Origin: Planctomycetota bacterium
Lineage (GTDB): Bacteria; Planctomycetota; B15-G4; SIAN01
DNA: 64,000 nt
Direction: 5' to 3'
Assembly: GCA_028289345.1 (NCBI GenBank)
Contig: JANQQL010000033.1
Coordinates: 992,001 to 1,056,000, forward strand
Part shown: positions 18,963 through 27,958 of the stretch, piece after piece
Position numbering within the stretch: the first letter of the stretch is position 1
Layout of the letters: each line of letters begins with the position of its first letter
Position numbers and translations under genes: made by a program
Notes under the pieces: generated by a model
What the model was told of the DNA's origin: nothing
What the model saw: only the letters and a program-made list of their open reading frames with translations
Database searches by the model: none

Positions 18963-20158
18963 ATGATCTTTTCTTGGCTCCAGTCACTCTTCCACTCATT
19001 CTCCGGGCAAAGCGACAGAATCCTGCTCGAGCAGTTCTACAGTTCGCTCGAATCCCGGCTCGAACTTCGAGACCCCGATGGCGACAAGTCCGAGGCCGTG
19101 GACGCCATCCAACAACTCCTCCGGGAAGAACCAAAAAGCTGGACTCGCGCCTACCGGGCGGAAGTCAAGATGTTCGAGCTTTTGACCCCCGCCGCTTTGG
19201 AGGTCGAGTTCCAGCGACGCTTGGCGGAGGGCCAGTCGGTCTTCGATTCGTATCGGTCGGACTTCTACGATGCCGCGACGCTGGACTTGAGCGAAGAGGA
19301 ACGAGAATCTCTCTACCTCAAACTGCTGGACGACCTGCAGTGGCGCTACACGGTTCGAGAGGCGGAACGTTCCAGCGTTCGAATCTCCAAGAGGGGGCGC
19401 CTTTTGGTGTTCGCCATTTCCGTGGTGATCGCGGTGGCTGTCCTCCAGTACCTCCAGTTCAAGGGGCAATCGAGCCGGGTGATCCTGGCCGCCGTTGCGG
19501 GCCTCTTGGGGGGCTGCTTCAGCATGCTGCTGGGAATGAAGCAACTGGACAAGCTTCGCTTCGAACAGTTGCGCGTCACCGAGAAGCTCGTCGAGCCCAT
19601 TGGTCGCGCCTGCATTGGCCTGATGGCCGGCGTGTTCGTGTACTTCTTTTCCCTTTCCGTCGTGGCCCCCGAGTTCCTGCAATTGGCTCGGCCGGAGTTC
19701 TCGACCAAGGGGGCAGTGCTGGATGCGGCGCGCAGCAGGATGGATGTCTTGCTACGTTGCCACGCCATTGGCATCCAGGCCAGGTCGCCAAACACGGGAG
19801 CGGCGGAAGAGGCCGAACTCGTCCAAGCACCCACCGATGACCAGATCGAGACACTCGTCGATCTCCACAGCGAACATCTCGAAACCCTGTTCGCGCTATC
19901 GCGCGCCGGCGCTCAGATCGACGTCGACGGACAGATCGTGGCAAGCCTCCAAGCCCACGTCGACCTCGATCAGGAAGCAGAGTGGCAGCGGGGTTCGCCG
20001 AAGACCTGCTTGAGATCTTGCGCGGGGGTCGCGCCGGCCCGGAAGAAATGGCCTCGATCATCATCCTCGCGTTCTTCGCCGGTTTCTCCGAGCGCATGGT
20101 GCGGAACCTCCTTCGCCAAGGCGAAGAGCGCATCGCCGGCGATCCGGGCGGCAAATAG
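18963..20158 (+). CDS. Three-TM membrane protein, C-terminus frameshifted
   Basis: The intact frame encodes a helical cytoplasmic N-terminal domain, then three membrane helices at ~145-240 (LLVFAISVVIAVAVLQYL, VILAAVAGLLGGCFSMLL, CIGLMAGVFVYFFSLSV), then a helical linker. After about residue 339 the track frame becomes low-complexity Pro/Ser/Arg and runs to 20375. In the -1 frame from 19982 the DNA reads VAAGFAEDLLEILRGG and later ILAFFAGFSERMVRNLL, ending at TAG 20156-20158. That is the kind of amphipathic ending expected for such membrane proteins. The native end is therefore taken as 20158, with a 1-nt frameshift near 19960-19993. Whether this is mutation, sequencing error or programmed is unknown. 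Confidence 0.72.
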
Positions 20159-20378
20159 ACAGGAACGGAACGCGGAAAGGTTCACTCACCGAATCCCAAA
20201 TCCGGCGCAACCCGCCGTCCGGAAAACCCGTCCAAAGCCCGAATTGCCCCCGCCCGCCGGGGGAGCGGGTGCGCGAACCGAGCCAAGCCCTGTTCGGAGT
20301 CCGACCTGGGGCTACACTCATCGCCCACTCGCGCGTGGTGCGGGAAAAACCACAAGGGTTTCACGAGAGGAATAGGGA

Positions 20379-22838
20379 ATGAGCCGAGTCTGCAACGGTG
20401 GGCGCGCGGCGGGGCTTCTGACGGCAATGCTTGTCTTCGGGGGTTCCGCGGTCGCTCAGAAGAGCATCGACACGCCAGATGAACCGGTGGTCGGCGAGAG
20501 CCGGTCCATCGCCGTCATCCCGGACCTGCAAAACGCCCGAGAGATGGCTGGTGGACGCCTTTGGACCCGCACGATTTCGGTGCGAGGAGCAAGCTTCCTG
20601 AAGGCGCACCTGGTGAACGTCAACCTTCGCGCGGGCGACGTGTTGACGATCCGCAACTCCCAAGGCCGAGTGGTCGAAAACATCACCGGCCGTGGTCCCA
20701 AGAACTGGGGAACGTTCTGGGCTCTTTCCTCGTTCGGCGATGAGATGACGCTCGAGTTGCGAGTCCGCCACGAGTACGGCTACCTGCCCTTTCGCGTCGA
20801 CGAAGTCATTGTCGGCAACGGTCAGATCTTCAGCACCCCTGGCGACAGCGATGGGCCGGAGAGCATCTGCTCTCCCGGCGACTTCGAAGACGTGCAGTGC
20901 TACCAGTCCGACGCCGCCAAGTGGGCGAACGTGTTGGCCTCCGTCGGAGTCATGTCGGTGGGCGGGAATCCGAACACCGCGTTGTTCTGCTCCGGCTGCA
21001 ACGTATCGCCGCTCAACTACGTGTTGACCAACGATCACTGCATCGAAACCCAAGCGCAGTGTGACAGCAGCGAATTCGTGTTCAAGTTCTACCGCCAAGG
21101 CTGCAATGACGGCTCGCCGGTCACTCCCGACTGGCAGAGCTTCCGATGCGACGACATCGTGGCCAGCTCTCCGTTCATCAGCTGCGACCAGGGTCTGGCC
21201 GACCTGGACTACGCGTTGTGCAGCGTGATCGGCGACCCGGCCGCGACCTTTGGTTTCGCGGAAGTCGACCCAAACCCGCTGACCGACGGCGAGGCGATCT
21301 ACATCATCCAGCACCCGGCCGGTCGCCCCCACGAGATCACCCACGGAAGTGGTTCCGACGTGGACGTGGACGGCACCGTGCTTCGCTACTACTCCACTTT
21401 GGACACTGAGGGCGGCAGCTCCGGATCCCCCGTATTCCGTGAATCCGACGACAAGGTCATCGGTCTCCACCACTGTGGCGGCTGCTCCACCCCGGGCACC
21501 GGCAACCGCGGCATGCTGATGTCGGACATCTATCCGGAAATCGAAGGGTTCCTCTGCACACCGAGCCTGGAGATCGTGGCGGCCTCGATCACCACCCCAG
21601 TGGAAGTCAGCGGCAACGGCGACACCATCATGCACCCCGGAGAAGTCTGGCAGGTCACCCCGTCAGTTCGCAACTCGGCCTGCGCCGACGACGCGACCAA
21701 CGTGACCGCGGACATGCAGGTGAACGGCGGCTCGGCCGCGGTGACGCTGCTGGACACCGTCGCCAGCTTCGGCAACGTCAATGCGGGCGAGAGCGCTAGC
21801 TCGGCTTCGCCGGTTCGCTTCCGAATCGGTTCCACCGTCGCCTGCGGTTCCGACGTGATCTTGGACGTCATCAACATCACCGCCAACGAAGGCGGCCCCT
21901 TCACAGACGCTCCGAACGCGTTCCATCAGAAGACCGGGGAAGCTCCGTTCATCACCGAGTACACCGACGACTACTCCTCGGGCCTTGGCGCCTGGACCAT
22001 CGTCGACGGCGGCACCGGAGCCGGCGCCGCTCAGACCTGGACCGATGGCAACCCCGGCGGTCGCACCCTCGGGCTGACGGCCCCTTACGTCATCGTCGAC
22101 TCGGACAACCACGGCACTGGTCTCGACATGGACGAGGAGTTGATCAGCCAAACGATCGACGTCTCGACCTACAGCATCGTCGAGCTGCAGTTCGACCATG
22201 AGTTCCGTTGGTGGTCCGGCGGCAACGACGAGCAATGTGACGTGGACGTTCGCTCCAGCCTCACTGGCGGGGCTTGGGTCAACGTGGCGAACTACTCCGG
22301 TGGCGACGCCAGTGGCAATGTCCTTCTTGACATTACGGCCCAGGCGGCAGGCGCCTCCGACCTTCAGGTTCGCTTCCACTACTACCAAGCCAACTTCGAA
22401 TGGTGGTGGGCCATCGACGACGTGTTCGTGCTGGGCAGCAACGGCTTCGAATGCGACAACGGATCCTTCGCCCTGTTCGGCACCGGCTGCGTTGGCACCG
22501 GCGGCCAGACGCCGATCCTCGAAGGACTGGGATCGGCCACCCCGGATGCCGAGCTGACGATTCAGGTTCGCGACGGCCTGTCGAACGGCCTCGGCCTGCT
22601 GCTCTGGTCCACGACTGACAATCCGTCAGCGTCCCCGTGCGTCTTCCAGATCGGGTTCCCGACCTTCCTGACCATGGTGATCAACCTGGACAGCTCCGGT
22701 GAATGGAGCATCACCGGCCTGTCTCCCCCGGTCCTGAGTTCAACCCACGCGTACTTGCAGTTCCTGGGCAAGGACTCCGGGGCCGCCGTCGGCAAGTTCA
22801 CCTTCTCCAACGGCTTGGACATGTTCATTCAGGACTGA
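20379..22838 (+). CDS. Secreted trypsin-like (lysyl endopeptidase-type) serine protease
   Basis: The protein has 819 residues and a good ribosome-binding site (GAGGAATAGGGA). A signal peptide ends at GSAVAQ. After a beta-rich pro-region, an S1-fold protease domain spans ~165-390. The catalytic His is in VLTNDHCI, the Asp probably in ADLDYALC, and the Ser in EGGSSGSPVF. Paired cysteines around the His and Ser loops match lysyl endopeptidase relatives. A CARDB/cohesin-like region and a jelly-roll module (~520-690, with DDYSSGLGAWTI) follow. The tail beginning FGTGCVGTGGQTP is a C-terminal domain that appears in several exported proteins of this type. A strong terminator follows. Confidence 0.9.
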   Translation: MSRVCNGGRAAGLLTAMLVFGGSAVAQKSIDTPDEPVVGESRSIAVIPDLQNAREMAGGRLWTRTISVRGASFLKAHLVNVNLRAGDVLTIRNSQGRVVENITGRGPKNWGTFWALSSFGDEMTLELRVRHEYGYLPFRVDEVIVGNGQIFSTPGDSDGPESICSPGDFEDVQCYQSDAAKWANVLASVGVMSVGGNPNTALFCSGCNVSPLNYVLTNDHCIETQAQCDSSEFVFKFYRQGCNDGSPVTPDWQSFRCDDIVASSPFISCDQGLADLDYALCSVIGDPAATFGFAEVDPNPLTDGEAIYIIQHPAGRPHEITHGSGSDVDVDGTVLRYYSTLDTEGGSSGSPVFRESDDKVIGLHHCGGCSTPGTGNRGMLMSDIYPEIEGFLCTPSLEIVAASITTPVEVSGNGDTIMHPGEVWQVTPSVRNSACADDATNVTADMQVNGGSAAVTLLDTVASFGNVNAGESASSASPVRFRIGSTVACGSDVILDVINITANEGGPFTDAPNAFHQKTGEAPFITEYTDDYSSGLGAWTIVDGGTGAGAAQTWTDGNPGGRTLGLTAPYVIVDSDNHGTGLDMDEELISQTIDVSTYSIVELQFDHEFRWWSGGNDEQCDVDVRSSLTGGAWVNVANYSGGDASGNVLLDITAQAAGASDLQVRFHYYQANFEWWWAIDDVFVLGSNGFECDNGSFALFGTGCVGTGGQTPILEGLGSATPDAELTIQVRDGLSNGLGLLLWSTTDNPSASPCVFQIGFPTFLTMVINLDSSGEWSITGLSPPVLSSTHAYLQFLGKDSGAAVGKFTFSNGLDMFIQD

Positions 22839-22866
22839 GTCCACTCCGCAGTTTGAATCGCCCCAA

Positions 22867-22900
22867 GGGGGCCCTCCGAGCGAGGGCCCCCTTTTCTTTT
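22867..22900 (+). terminator. Intrinsic terminator after the protease gene
   Basis: GGGGGCCCTC (22867-22876) pairs perfectly with GAGGGCCCCC (22882-22891) around a 5-nt loop and is followed by TTTTCTTTT. It lies 28 nt after the protease stop, a textbook rho-independent terminator. Confidence 0.93.
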
Positions 22901-23369
22901 CGGTCGCGATTGCCGTCCCTTCACACAACGTCGTACAAAGAGCGATGCGGATCTGCCGCCGATCCATGGGCCGCTGGTTTTGGTTCGTCGCTCTCGATTC
23001 GCGGAGCTCCGATCGCCCTGCGTCGAGTGCAGGAGTTGAGTCGACGGCTGGCTGCCTCATCGGAGTTTGTCGCAAGCGATCGGGAAGGCACTCGGCCCCC
23101 TTCCAAGGCCCCCCCGACAACGAAATCTTGTAGCGCGCGCCGCGGCCCGGGTGGCTGTGCCCTCGCGGTCACCCAGGACCTGCTTCCGCAAAGTTCCAAG
23201 TTCGTCGATGGATCGGTGCCCTTCGAAAAAAGCAGGAAATTCGTGCGACATTCTGGGTCTTTCCCGGCTGTCGGTCTGCAGGGCGCCTCGTCGCTCGGGG
23301 AAAGCCCACTTCGAGGTGGCGCCGATTGCCCCGCATCGCCCCTCTGTTCCCTGAGAAAAGGACACCCCG
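22901..23369. other. Intergenic region upstream of a secreted protein
   Basis: About 470 bp with several overlapping short ORFs on both strands, none protein-like. The promoter of the gene at 23370 must lie here. Only AGAAAAGGA before its ATG is clear. Confidence 0.4.
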
Positions 23370-24281
23370 ATGATTCGGACCTTTGCCCTCCCGCTGCTAC
23401 TCGGCCTTGCCTTCCTTCCCCGCGCCGCCGCGCAGAGTACGGACTACTTCTCCCAGGTTCCGTTCTTGCAGAGAGTCTTGACCGGTACCGACTCCCAGTC
23501 AAACTTCAGTGCCGGCTATCAGGAGTTCGTGAGCACGACCATTCCCGTTCCCGCCGGATTCACGGTTCTCTTGAGCGCGACATTCACCGCCGAATCTCGC
23601 TGCGTTGAGTCCGGCGCCGACACTGGCAACTGGTGCAGCATGCAGATTCTCATTGACGGCGAAGAGGCGTTTCCACAGGCGACACAAGTCGAACTCGATT
23701 TTGCTTTCGACAGCACCGATCGAGGCAACAACAGCAGCGGTTCCTTCGAATCCCACTCCTTCAGTCGTCACCGCTGCTACACCAATTCCACCAGCATCAC
23801 GCAGCAGGTCCCCGTCGTGGTCGAGTGGGGTGTCACCAACCTCAGCGGGGGAGGCTCTCCGTCGTTCTGGATTGACGACTGGACGCTGGTCATTCAAGAA
23901 AGCCAAAACTGCTTCGAGGTCACCGAGTCGACGTTGACCGGATCCCTCGGGCCACAGTTTGAAACGCCGGAGAAGTTCGAAGTCCGGGAGCCTCGTTCGG
24001 GGGCCCCGTCCATGCTGCTCATCTCACCGATCACGCTGGGAAGCAGTCTCAGCCACAGCGGCCCGCTCGACCTGAGTCAGTCGGTGATCGCCAGCCCGCT
24101 TGGTCACCGAAAGAATGCCCAACAGCGTGGGGAACTGCGCGAACTTGAATTGTTGCTCGACGTGGATCCGTCCCTCGAACTCCTGCAATACCGGATTCGT
24201 CAGATCGTTCAGGACGGGACCGAGTCGGAACGCGCCATGTTGTCCAACAGCCTGGAAATGCTCCTGACCAATCATCGCTGA
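23370..24281 (+). CDS. Secreted protein of unknown function
   Basis: The protein has 303 residues with a signal peptide (IRTFALPLLLGLAFLPRAAA, cut before QS). Residues ~25-180 form a beta-sandwich-like domain rich in aromatic and Ser/Thr strands with several cysteines that could pair. A helical, charged C-terminal part (~230-303: QRGELRELELLLDVD and so on) is separated by a flexible linker. No family was recognised. The monocistronic context, between a terminator and a 16-bp inverted repeat, suggests independent expression. Confidence 0.72.
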   Translation: MIRTFALPLLLGLAFLPRAAAQSTDYFSQVPFLQRVLTGTDSQSNFSAGYQEFVSTTIPVPAGFTVLLSATFTAESRCVESGADTGNWCSMQILIDGEEAFPQATQVELDFAFDSTDRGNNSSGSFESHSFSRHRCYTNSTSITQQVPVVVEWGVTNLSGGGSPSFWIDDWTLVIQESQNCFEVTESTLTGSLGPQFETPEKFEVREPRSGAPSMLLISPITLGSSLSHSGPLDLSQSVIASPLGHRKNAQQRGELRELELLLDVDPSLELLQYRIRQIVQDGTESERAMLSNSLEMLLTNHR

Positions 24282-24287
24282 ATGGTC

Positions 24288-24325
24288 TTCCTCGGCTGCC
24301 GTCACCAATGACGGCAGCCGAGGAA
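24288..24325. terminator. 16-bp perfect inverted repeat, probable bidirectional hairpin
   Basis: TTCCTCGGCTGCCGTC (24288-24303) pairs perfectly with GACGGCAGCCGAGGAA (24310-24325) around a 6-nt loop, 7 nt after the stop of the preceding gene. There is no T-tract on the plus side. The A/T ends of the stem could contribute a short U-run (AGGAAA), so a terminator or mRNA-stabilising hairpin is likely. Confidence 0.65.
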
Positions 24326-24541
24326 ACAGACCCTCTGACCCAAAACGAAGCCCCGCGTGCCCGCAGTCCATCCGCCTCACGGACGCCCATCGCGTCTCTT
24401 CCGCCCTTCGTCGTCCGAAGTCCCCCCCGGCTCTTGATGGCGGCCCCCAGGGAGCGCCCCGGAATCCGCTTGTCCTCCCGACCTCGGGGAAGGCGTGGGG
24501 CTATGATTCTCCCTTCGCCTCTCGCCCCGGAGGATCCCCCC

Positions 24542-25960
24542 ATGCTTGCAGCCATGCTTGCCGCAATGACGGCAGTCGTCGACCCGCCCGCCGAACCCAA
24601 TGTGCTTTGGATCTACATTGAAGACATGGCGGTCGATGTCGCCTCCGAGATCCGTGGGGAACCCTCCCCCATCCGCACCCCAAATCTCAAGCGGCTGGCG
24701 CAAGGGGGAATGCGTTTCACCAACTCCTACGCGCCAAGCCCGGTGTGTTCGCCATCACGCACCGCGGCCATGTTCGGGCAATGGCCCATCACCACGGGGT
24801 TCTGGCAAAACCGCCAACCCATGCACCAGAACACCCTGAATGGAATTCAATCTCTGCCGTTCCGCTATCAGAACGAAGGCTACTACGTCTCGGGAGCCGG
24901 CAAGATCTTTCACCGGGAGTACATCGATCCTCCCTCTTGGGACAGCTATCAGGTGTTCCAGAACGATCCGTGGATCAACGACCCGAGTTCTCCGTGCGGC
25001 GGTGGCTGCCTGTACTTCGGCCCATTCGAGAATGGCGCGGACGGCTCCCTCGGCAAGATGTCGGACACCAAAGTCGCCGATCATGTGATTCAAGAGATGC
25101 AAGGAATCCAGGAACCGTTCTTCTTGGCTGCCGGCTTCATCGCCCCGCACACGCCGTTCAAGTATCCCGAGTCGTATCACTCGAGGTACGGCGCCTACTC
25201 CGACGTGGTTCCCCTGCCGGACGAGGAGTTCAGCAACTGGCAACAAAGCCTCGACCTGGAGGCCTATGACAGCTTCACCGAGATCGATCCGGGCTACACC
25301 TTGAACCCGGCCATGTTCCGACGCCAAGCCACCGTCGCTTACTGGCGCACCATGACCTACATCGACACCCAAGTCGGACGCTTGCTCGATGCCCTCGACA
25401 GCAATGGGCTCACCGATCGCACCATCGTGGTGATGGTCACCGACCACGGCTACTCCGTCGGTTATCACCAACGCTACGGAAAAGGCACGTTGTTCGATTG
25501 GTCCGCCAAGTCTTGGATGACGGTTGCGGTTCCGTGGCTCGACCCCGGTCATGGCCTGGACTGCGCCCGTCCGGTCGATCACGTCGACCTGTATCCCACC
25601 CTGATGGAACTCAGCAACCTGTCCCAGCCCAGCGGCCTCGACGGGGACAGTCTGGTGCCCCTGTTGACCAACCCGACCGCCTCGACCGATATGGCCTTCG
25701 CCATGGTCGAAACCCTCAACGAAGCTCGAGCCTTCATGGCACGCAGCGACAATTACAAGTTCATCTACTGGGGCGACTCAGGACTGCACCAGTTCTACGA
25801 CATGGGCAATGACCCGGGAGAGTACACGAACCTGTACGGCAATCCTGCCTACGACAGTCTGGTCGCGACTCACCTTCAGGCGCTGATCAACCGGGGCATG
25901 GTGCCACCGCCCGCGGAACAGCCTTCGTGGGGCCCGCGGTCCCTCGAGCTCCCTCGCTAG
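24542..25960 (+). CDS. Sulfatase (iduronate-2-sulfatase-like)
   Basis: The track start at 24308 would translate the hairpin region. ATG at 24542 with GGAGG upstream gives 472 residues beginning just before the fold (NVLWIYIEDM, first metal-binding acid). The formylglycine motif CSPSR places the modifiable Cys at residue 69. HTPFKYP, VTDHGYSVGYHQRYGKGTLFDWS and the DLYPTLMEL segment match type I sulfatases of the iduronate-2-sulfatase group. These hydrolyse sulfate esters on polysaccharides after Cys-to-formylglycine conversion. No classical signal peptide precedes the domain, only a short hydrophobic MLAAMLAAMTAVV, so export is uncertain. Confidence 0.9.
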   Translation: MLAAMLAAMTAVVDPPAEPNVLWIYIEDMAVDVASEIRGEPSPIRTPNLKRLAQGGMRFTNSYAPSPVCSPSRTAAMFGQWPITTGFWQNRQPMHQNTLNGIQSLPFRYQNEGYYVSGAGKIFHREYIDPPSWDSYQVFQNDPWINDPSSPCGGGCLYFGPFENGADGSLGKMSDTKVADHVIQEMQGIQEPFFLAAGFIAPHTPFKYPESYHSRYGAYSDVVPLPDEEFSNWQQSLDLEAYDSFTEIDPGYTLNPAMFRRQATVAYWRTMTYIDTQVGRLLDALDSNGLTDRTIVVMVTDHGYSVGYHQRYGKGTLFDWSAKSWMTVAVPWLDPGHGLDCARPVDHVDLYPTLMELSNLSQPSGLDGDSLVPLLTNPTASTDMAFAMVETLNEARAFMARSDNYKFIYWGDSGLHQFYDMGNDPGEYTNLYGNPAYDSLVATHLQALINRGMVPPPAEQPSWGPRSLELPR

Positions 25961-26129
25961 GCCGACTTCGCCCTTCGACAACCGTGGCCGGCGTCCCGGG
26001 ATGAATTGTCGAGTCGCACGACCCGCTTGAGCGATCGAAAGCCACTTCCGTTCAATCGCAATGGTCGATTCGCAATGACCGTTTCGGCAACGCAATGACT
26101 CCGGACCAGATGCTCGAGGAACGGTCCCC

Positions 26130-27131
26130 TCACTTGCTGGCACGGAGCACTCGAAGCAGATTGTCCTGCGCCACCAGCTGGCGCGTGGCCGGGGACAACT
26201 GTTCCAGCAGCCGTTGCACTCCGTCCACTTGCTCCAAGCTGCGCTCCATCGAGTGAAGCGAGGCGTCAGTGCCGACGACAAACCGGGTGGGGTGGGCTTC
26301 GATCAGAGCGAGCCATTGAGGCCAGACATTCTGCTCGTCTGCGTAGATCGTGTACTCCGGGGATCGCGGGTGGTGCCGCCAGGTGCGAGCGCTGAGTTCG
26401 TAGACCAGGTTCGGGTGTCGGCGAATCCAGCGTTCCGCCAGGAAACACGGGGTGTATCCCCCGTGGGCCCAGATCACGGTGACATCCGGAAAACGCTTGA
26501 GCAACTCGTCCATTTCTTTGAGGTCGGTGATCTCGCAATGGACGTTGACTGGGACTTCGTGCTTGGCAGCAAGTTCGAAGAGGCCGACGGACAACGGGTG
26601 CAAGGGTCCATAGTTCGCCTCGGGAAACCCGCGACCGGGAAAATGGGTGACCGAGAGCTCACCGATGCCGGCGAAGACCCCCGTCGACAGGGCGGCGTCG
26701 ACTTGATCGAGCAACGAAAGATCTCGGGCTTCCCACGCCGAACGGTAGCTCTTTCTTTCCGGAGAGACGGAGTAGAAAGGGATGAACTTCGACGGGTCGC
26801 GACGCGCCGCCTCCGCCAAGAGTGCGTTGTCACTGTTTCGACCCCAGAACACCACGGCGCGTTCAATGGAGCGCTCCTCCATGAGCTCCAACGCCATCGC
26901 CACATCGTTCAGGTGAAGGTGAGCGTCGACGAACCCCAGTGCTTTCTCTTCCCCCAACGGGCGCGGCTCGGATCCGCGCGCGGAACTCGTCGCCCGTCTC
27001 GCCTTCTTCTTGCGAGGAGCCGTGGACGAAGAGTCTTGCTCTTGGGTGGGAGCTTGCGCCAAGGGCTCTGCCGGCCGCGCCGTCAGACACACTCCGAGCC
27101 CCACCACCATCACGAATCGCCAGAACCTCAC
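26130..27131 (-). CDS. Amidohydrolase_2-type TIM-barrel hydrolase, exported
   Basis: The long ORF overlaps the upstream gene. A GTG at 27131 that overlaps the previous TGA (GTGA) gives 333 residues. An N-terminal hydrophobic segment (FVMVVGLGVCLTARPAEPLA) and a basic linker precede the domain. The barrel begins with the metal-binding FVDAHLHLND and continues with FAGIGELSVTHF, VNVHCEITD, IWAHGGYTPC and VVGTDASLHSM, giving the expected H-x-H, E/H, H and D metal ligands of the amidohydrolase superfamily. Relatives act as decarboxylases or lactonases. It is the last gene of the 11-gene terpenoid/radical-SAM operon. Confidence 0.85.
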   Translation of the reverse strand: MRFWRFVMVVGLGVCLTARPAEPLAQAPTQEQDSSSTAPRKKKARRATSSARGSEPRPLGEEKALGFVDAHLHLNDVAMALELMEERSIERAVVFWGRNSDNALLAEAARRDPSKFIPFYSVSPERKSYRSAWEARDLSLLDQVDAALSTGVFAGIGELSVTHFPGRGFPEANYGPLHPLSVGLFELAAKHEVPVNVHCEITDLKEMDELLKRFPDVTVIWAHGGYTPCFLAERWIRRHPNLVYELSARTWRHHPRSPEYTIYADEQNVWPQWLALIEAHPTRFVVGTDASLHSMERSLEQVDGVQRLLEQLSPATRQLVAQDNLLRVLRASK

Positions 27132-27907
27132 TTCTTCCGCTTTCCGAATTTGAGCCCGGACCAAGTCGCGTCGAACGCACAGATCTTGTAGTCCACCAAG
27201 CCGTGATCGAGGCCGCTGCGACGCACGTGATCCTGAGTCACGTCGGTTGCCAAGCCCGAAGCCTTCTTCGGCCACAGAATCCACATCCCCCCGGCGGGAA
27301 CCTTCTTGGCCATGGCGACAATGCGAGAATCGAGAGTCTTGCGAGCTTTCACGAACCACATCATCAGGTCGACATTGCCGCGCGGCTGATCCTTCCACAC
27401 AGAACCTTCCGGCAGCGCCCCCACGGTGGCGGCAGCGTCCTCGGGTGCACCCCACGCCCCGACCACGAAGTCCGGCTTGATTCCGAGCTTCTTCGGCAAC
27501 GGCGTGCCCGAGTATCCCTCCAGGCGGTGACCCGGCACGATCGGATCCGTGGGTGGCCTGGCCAGCGAACGAGTGATGGCTCCGCGAACCCGTGTCCACG
27601 TGGTGAACGTCGCATCGGGCAATCGAGCCTTCACCATCTTCACTTTGTCGGCCGCCCCATCGACGAAGACCAGAGGGACCACGCGAGTCGACTTGGCATC
27701 GCGCAGCGCCATGGCCAAATCACGCCCCTGGGTCGGCATGCGAGACAAGTCGATGACGAACGCCTGGGGAGGACGCGCCCTGACCTTCTTCAGGTCCTCG
27801 GGACCCGTGGAGTGCTGGACCCCGACTTGATGTCCCGCCTTGCGCAGCTTTGCGGCACGCTCCTTCGCTTCTTCCGCATGCCAATGGTACAGCCGGATTC
27901 GGGCCAT
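27128..27907 (-). CDS. REC-like domain fused to DUF3052
   Basis: ATG at 27907 is chosen because the fold starts there (ARIRLYHWHAEEAKERAAKL); a start at 27949 is also open. Residues 1-~115 have the alternating strand and helix pattern of a response-regulator receiver, with AFVIDLSRMPTQGRDLA replacing the usual phospho-Asp loop, so phosphorylation is possible but the active site is non-standard. Residues ~130-259 match DUF3052: GYSGTPLPKKLGI, DLMMWFV, MWILWPKKASG, TDVTQDHVR, GLVDYKICAFDATWSGLKF. DUF3052 function is unknown. It overlaps the amidohydrolase start by 4 nt. Confidence 0.82.
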   Translation of the reverse strand: MARIRLYHWHAEEAKERAAKLRKAGHQVGVQHSTGPEDLKKVRARPPQAFVIDLSRMPTQGRDLAMALRDAKSTRVVPLVFVDGAADKVKMVKARLPDATFTTWTRVRGAITRSLARPPTDPIVPGHRLEGYSGTPLPKKLGIKPDFVVGAWGAPEDAAATVGALPEGSVWKDQPRGNVDLMMWFVKARKTLDSRIVAMAKKVPAGGMWILWPKKASGLATDVTQDHVRRSGLDHGLVDYKICAFDATWSGLKFGKRKK

Positions 27908-27958
27908 GGCTCGAGCGCTCCACGCTGACCGCGGCACAGCCGGGGGCACCGGAGAGCC

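Noticed and set aside
26130-27599. 489-aa minus ORF as one protein
   Set aside because: The first ~155 codons are another frame of the DUF3052 gene; the amidohydrolase starts at the GTGA junction at 27131.
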